The translations under genes and the position numbers were made by a program. A stretch of 36,409 nt of DNA, from assembly GCA_029939895.1 (NCBI GenBank), contig JAOZSB010000007.1, positions 1-36,409 of the forward strand. Direction: 5' to 3'. Below, one piece after another: positions 33,617 through 36,409 of the stretch; position 1 is the first letter of the stretch, and each line of letters opens with the position of its first letter. This DNA is from Desulfobacterales bacterium. GTDB taxonomy: Bacteria > Desulfobacterota > Desulfobacteria > Desulfobacterales > JAOZSB01. The notes below the pieces were generated by a model. That model did no database searches and was not told where the DNA came from. It was given only the letters and a program-made list of their open reading frames with translations.

Positions 33617-34381
33617 ATGAGAAGATTTTTTATTGACCCAAAAATTGTCCAGTCGGAGCGTCCCAGAATTGAAGGCCCGGATGCTAACCATTTAAGGAAT
33701 GTTCTGCGCCTGAAACCCGGAGCCGACGTGGTTCTCTTCGATGGTCAGGGGCTTGAATATGAAGCCCGGATAACAAGCATCTCGGCTGATTCTGCAACCT
33801 TTAAAATTCTTGGCAAAAGCCAGCCCACAACAGAATCGCCCATAGAAATTACTGCCGGAATCTCCCTCCTGAAGGACAAAAAGATGGACACCCTGGTGCG
33901 CCAGCTTACAGAACTCGGGGTTATGAAGATTGCTCCAATCCTTTCCAAACGGTCGATTGCAAAACCAAAAACTCTGGAAAAACGGATGGAGCGGTGGGAA
34001 AAAATAGCTTCGGAATCCCTGAAACAATGCAGGCGCAGCCACATCCCATCTATCATGCCCCTGATTTACTTCAAGGATGCAGTACTTGAACTGAAAAATC
34101 ACCCCTTAAAAATCATTTTATGGGAAGAGGAACCCCTGCCCCTGTCACAGGCAATTTCTCAATTTATTGAAAAAAACTATCCCAAAAAAGATGACAGCCA
34201 CATCAAATCCGCTGCAATCCTGATAGGGCCGGAAGGAGGCTTTTCAAAGGAAGAAGCCGGGCTTGCAATATCCAACGGCTTTATCCCGGCTGGTCTCGGT
34301 CCCCGCATCCTAAGGGCAGAAACAGCCGCAGTTGCTGCCTGCACAATCATAGGGCATCTTTTTGGCGATATTGGCCGGTAA
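33617..34381 (+). CDS. rsmE: 16S rRNA (uracil-1498-N3)-methyltransferase RsmE
   Basis: RsmE methylates N3 of U1498 in 16S rRNA using S-adenosylmethionine. The 254-residue protein has the N-terminal PUA-like domain (about 1-70, with NHLRNVLRLKPG) and a C-terminal SPOUT (trefoil-knot) domain. The SAM-binding motifs IGPEGGFSKEE and LGPRILRAETAA are intact, as is LLKDKKMDTLVRQLTELGV. There is no ribosome-binding sequence before the ATG at 33617, and a promoter-like pair ends just upstream. It is convergent with the DUF6178-like gene. Confidence 0.95.
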   Translation: MRRFFIDPKIVQSERPRIEGPDANHLRNVLRLKPGADVVLFDGQGLEYEARITSISADSATFKILGKSQPTTESPIEITAGISLLKDKKMDTLVRQLTELGVMKIAPILSKRSIAKPKTLEKRMERWEKIASESLKQCRRSHIPSIMPLIYFKDAVLELKNHPLKIILWEEEPLPLSQAISQFIEKNYPKKDDSHIKSAAILIGPEGGFSKEEAGLAISNGFIPAGLGPRILRAETAAVAACTIIGHLFGDIGR

Positions 34382-34417
34382 TATTAAAAAAACAGTAAAA
34401 ATCACGCAAAAAAAAAC

Positions 34418-34441
34418 TTCCTGAAAACCCTATTTCAGGAA
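34418..34441 (-). terminator. Intrinsic terminator containing the stop codon of the DUF6178-like gene
   Basis: TTCCTGAAA (34418-34426) and TTTCAGGAA (34433-34441) form a perfect 9-bp stem with a 6-base loop. On the minus strand a G and nine Us follow (complement of 34408-34417). The stop codon (34430-34432, UAG in the RNA) is inside the loop, and one arm is the last codons of the gene. It works only for leftward transcription. Confidence 0.85.
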
Positions 34442-36328
34442 AAACAGCAGAATAAATCTTGGATCAATATTTGCGGTCTCAACCTGCGAAAGCTCTGCTT
34501 CGAGTTCCTCAAAAAGCTCCTCAAAGGCAGCACCCAGGTTGCTTGAAAGCTCATCACGGGTAAGCTTCGTATTTGAAACAACCCAGTCCATGAAGTTTTC
34601 TTTCATGGAGTCCTTTACTGCCCGTTTTTCGCCTGTTTCGGTAAAAAGCTCGCTGAAAAACCGCCTGAACTCATCAACAGGAACCCTGATATCCTGGTTT
34701 GGCGCAGTTTCAAGGCCCAGAAAATTCCTCGCCCACAGTGTAAGCACAACATTTTTGTAGGTCATAAACCTGTCTGGAACCGGCTCAAAATCCTCAAGAA
34801 GGAGTGAGAATAAATCGTCAAAAACAAATATTCTGGACAATGCACTGCCTGTCTCCCGGATGTCTTCCAGGGATGCAAACTCCTTGTAAAGGCCTGAGGT
34901 TGTAGTATAGTTATCAAAAAAAAGAGGCTTTTTGAGAAGTACTCCGCCAAGGTGACCCAGCCACTGCTCTCCCCAAAAATTCAGGGGGATCTCATTGGCA
35001 AGTGTCCAGCTCTGTTTCATCCATTTCCCCGCCCTTGTTTTAAGGCCGGTCACCGCACCGTAACCCACACGGAATATATCAGCCAGGCTGTGATTCCTGA
35101 CAATAGAGATTTTTGATGCAGAGTCATCATCGCTGGCAAGTATTGCAAGACCCAGGCTCAAAAAACCCCCAACCTTCTTTACTACTGCATTTAGTTCTTC
35201 TCTGCTTTTTACGGTTGCGTTGTCCGCAGCAATTACCTGGTTGGCAAGTGCTGCAAATTCAGCCTGGATTTTTTCTATAACATCTTCCATACCAACTGTT
35301 TCAAGGGCCTCGGTAAACAGGTTTTCCCCTTCCATGGCAGCAGAGTGGTAATGGGGCGGAATGTCGAGCTTTACATCTTCGCTTTCCCTGTCCTGGTCTG
35401 CCTTCAGGATGTTAACCTTCATATCTTCAGGCTTTAAAGGTGCGTATATTCCCAGAGCCTCCTGAAAGGGCAGAAATCCCTTTTCAGCCAGCCGCACGCT
35501 TTTGAGCCGATATTCTTCTTCTTCCACCTCAGCCGGAAGTATTGCAGCAGTTTCAAGAAGAAAACCAATGTAATTGTTAAGGTCAAGGAGTGCTGCTTTT
35601 TCAAGGAATGTACTTATAAATTTGTTCCTTCTTTCCCTGAACACGCTTGACAGGTAGTCGTCGTCGGCTGCGCAGGTCACATCTCCATCATCGGCATCTT
35701 CTTCCCGGGCCTCACATTCCTGGTCGTCCTCGTCGGGCGTTTCGTTGCCTGGTATTTCAGCGTCAGGCTTATCTTCGTCCTGGCTTTCGCCTTCCCTTGC
35801 CTGATCTTTTTTATTTTTTTCCAGCATTTCCCCCGGCATCGGGCGAATCCTGAAATAGTAAACCTGATCAAAGGTAGTAAAACCTTCTCCCAGGGCAGAC
35901 GGGTCCTCGTCATGCTCCCTTACTGCAACTTCAATATTTTTGAAAAAGAAGTATTCTGCAAATTCAAGTTTTTGTGCAAATACCCACTTTATGAATCTTT
36001 CAGGATCAGCTTCAAGGAGCAAATCAAACCACTTTACAGTGCTTGTGAGGTCGATTCTGTCTTTTTTCCATGTTTCTGCATCAAGGAGATATTCCCATTG
36101 TTTTGCAGATGCCAGAGACAGGACTGGCACACTGTCTTCCGGCCCGATGTCGTTTACCAGAAAATGAAAATCCTCCTCGGTCATTGAATGCACAACCGCC
36201 ATGCCAATGGGAGAACTTATTATGGCATCAAGTGCATCTCCCGGCGGAAGAGACAGCATTTCATCCCGTTTGGCAACGAGGCTGTCGAGTCGTTGTTTTG
36301 CTTTTTGTAATTCTTTCTTTTGAGTCAT
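34430..36328 (-). CDS. DUF6178-like protein of unknown function
   Basis: The 632-residue protein resembles DUF6178 proteins, which I know mainly from Desulfobacterota; its function is unknown. There is no signal peptide or clear membrane helix. Visible parts are an N-terminal coiled coil (about 1-30), a helical region with VHSMTEEDFHFLVNDIG and a WEYLLDAETWKKDRID segment, and a very acidic low-complexity insert (about 178-225, many Asp/Glu). The C-terminal half is helical and continues to FILLFFLK at the end. The ATG at 36328 has no obvious ribosome site. It is convergent with rsmE and ends in its own terminator. The assignment rests on memory of the family, so I am only moderately sure. Confidence 0.65.
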   Translation of the reverse strand: MTQKKELQKAKQRLDSLVAKRDEMLSLPPGDALDAIISSPIGMAVVHSMTEEDFHFLVNDIGPEDSVPVLSLASAKQWEYLLDAETWKKDRIDLTSTVKWFDLLLEADPERFIKWVFAQKLEFAEYFFFKNIEVAVREHDEDPSALGEGFTTFDQVYYFRIRPMPGEMLEKNKKDQAREGESQDEDKPDAEIPGNETPDEDDQECEAREEDADDGDVTCAADDDYLSSVFRERRNKFISTFLEKAALLDLNNYIGFLLETAAILPAEVEEEEYRLKSVRLAEKGFLPFQEALGIYAPLKPEDMKVNILKADQDRESEDVKLDIPPHYHSAAMEGENLFTEALETVGMEDVIEKIQAEFAALANQVIAADNATVKSREELNAVVKKVGGFLSLGLAILASDDDSASKISIVRNHSLADIFRVGYGAVTGLKTRAGKWMKQSWTLANEIPLNFWGEQWLGHLGGVLLKKPLFFDNYTTTSGLYKEFASLEDIRETGSALSRIFVFDDLFSLLLEDFEPVPDRFMTYKNVVLTLWARNFLGLETAPNQDIRVPVDEFRRFFSELFTETGEKRAVKDSMKENFMDWVVSNTKLTRDELSSNLGAAFEELFEELEAELSQVETANIDPRFILLFFLK

Positions 36329-36409
36329 GGTCTGTCTTTTTTTTTAAATTATTTTCTATTTATTTTGTAAAGCAACTGATATTTGGTTTTACAATTATTT
36401 TCATTTTAA

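Noticed and set aside
1-36409. CRISPR arrays, tRNA or rRNA genes, insertion sequences, prophage
   Set aside because: No regularly spaced repeats, clover-leaf-like sequences with conserved arms, transposase, integrase or phage structural genes were seen by eye.

Overview
The window looks like a chromosomal segment of a motile, anaerobic Desulfobacterota bacterium, most likely of the Desulfobacterales. I infer this from protein family content, not from any marker gene: flagellar operon order under sigma-54 control, a DUF6178-type protein, a heme-type Tll0287-like sensor kinase, a compact-cluster iron-sulfur flavoprotein, LarB and KdsB. The DNA is moderately AT-rich, with AT-rich intergenic regions. 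I see no tRNA, rRNA, CRISPR array, insertion sequence or integrase.

Region 1 (about 530-15690, minus strand) is a motility and c-di-GMP block. In transcription order it holds an HD-GYP response regulator, a PilZ protein, cheX-cheY-flrA/fleQ, and then a long operon: exported TPR protein, FlrC-like sigma-54 activator, flgB, flgC, fliE, fliF, fliG, fliH, and a 147-residue unknown with its own terminator. Two good sigma-54 (-24/-12) promoters are visible, one ahead of the TPR gene and one between the flrC-like gene and flgB. This fits a two-tier cascade: FlrA/FleQ switches on the TPR-flrC transcript, then FlrC switches on the basal-body genes. Both activators have degenerate receiver domains, and the exported TPR protein sits where the FlrB/FleS kinase gene is usually found. 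fliI and fliJ do not follow fliH.

Region 2 (15690-21770) is mixed: a metallo-beta-lactamase-fold hydrolase (+), then a minus-strand run of kdsB (CMP-KDO synthesis), a 7TMR-DISM sensor kinase and a periplasmic solute-binding-like protein, and a divergent larB (+) with its own sigma-70-like promoter.

Region 3 (22035-33560, plus strand) is a signalling island: two more solute-binding-like proteins without transporter partners, three large histidine kinases (soluble PAS-type, dCache-type and heme Tll0287-type), a membrane diguanylate cyclase and an iron-sulfur flavoprotein. The four kinases of the window form two paralogous pairs. Each pair shares a catalytic core but carries unrelated sensor modules. 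No DNA-binding response regulator is encoded near them.

Region 4 (33600-36409) holds rsmE, with a promoter so close to its ATG that the mRNA may be leaderless, and a convergent DUF6178-like gene whose stop codon lies inside the loop of its own terminator.
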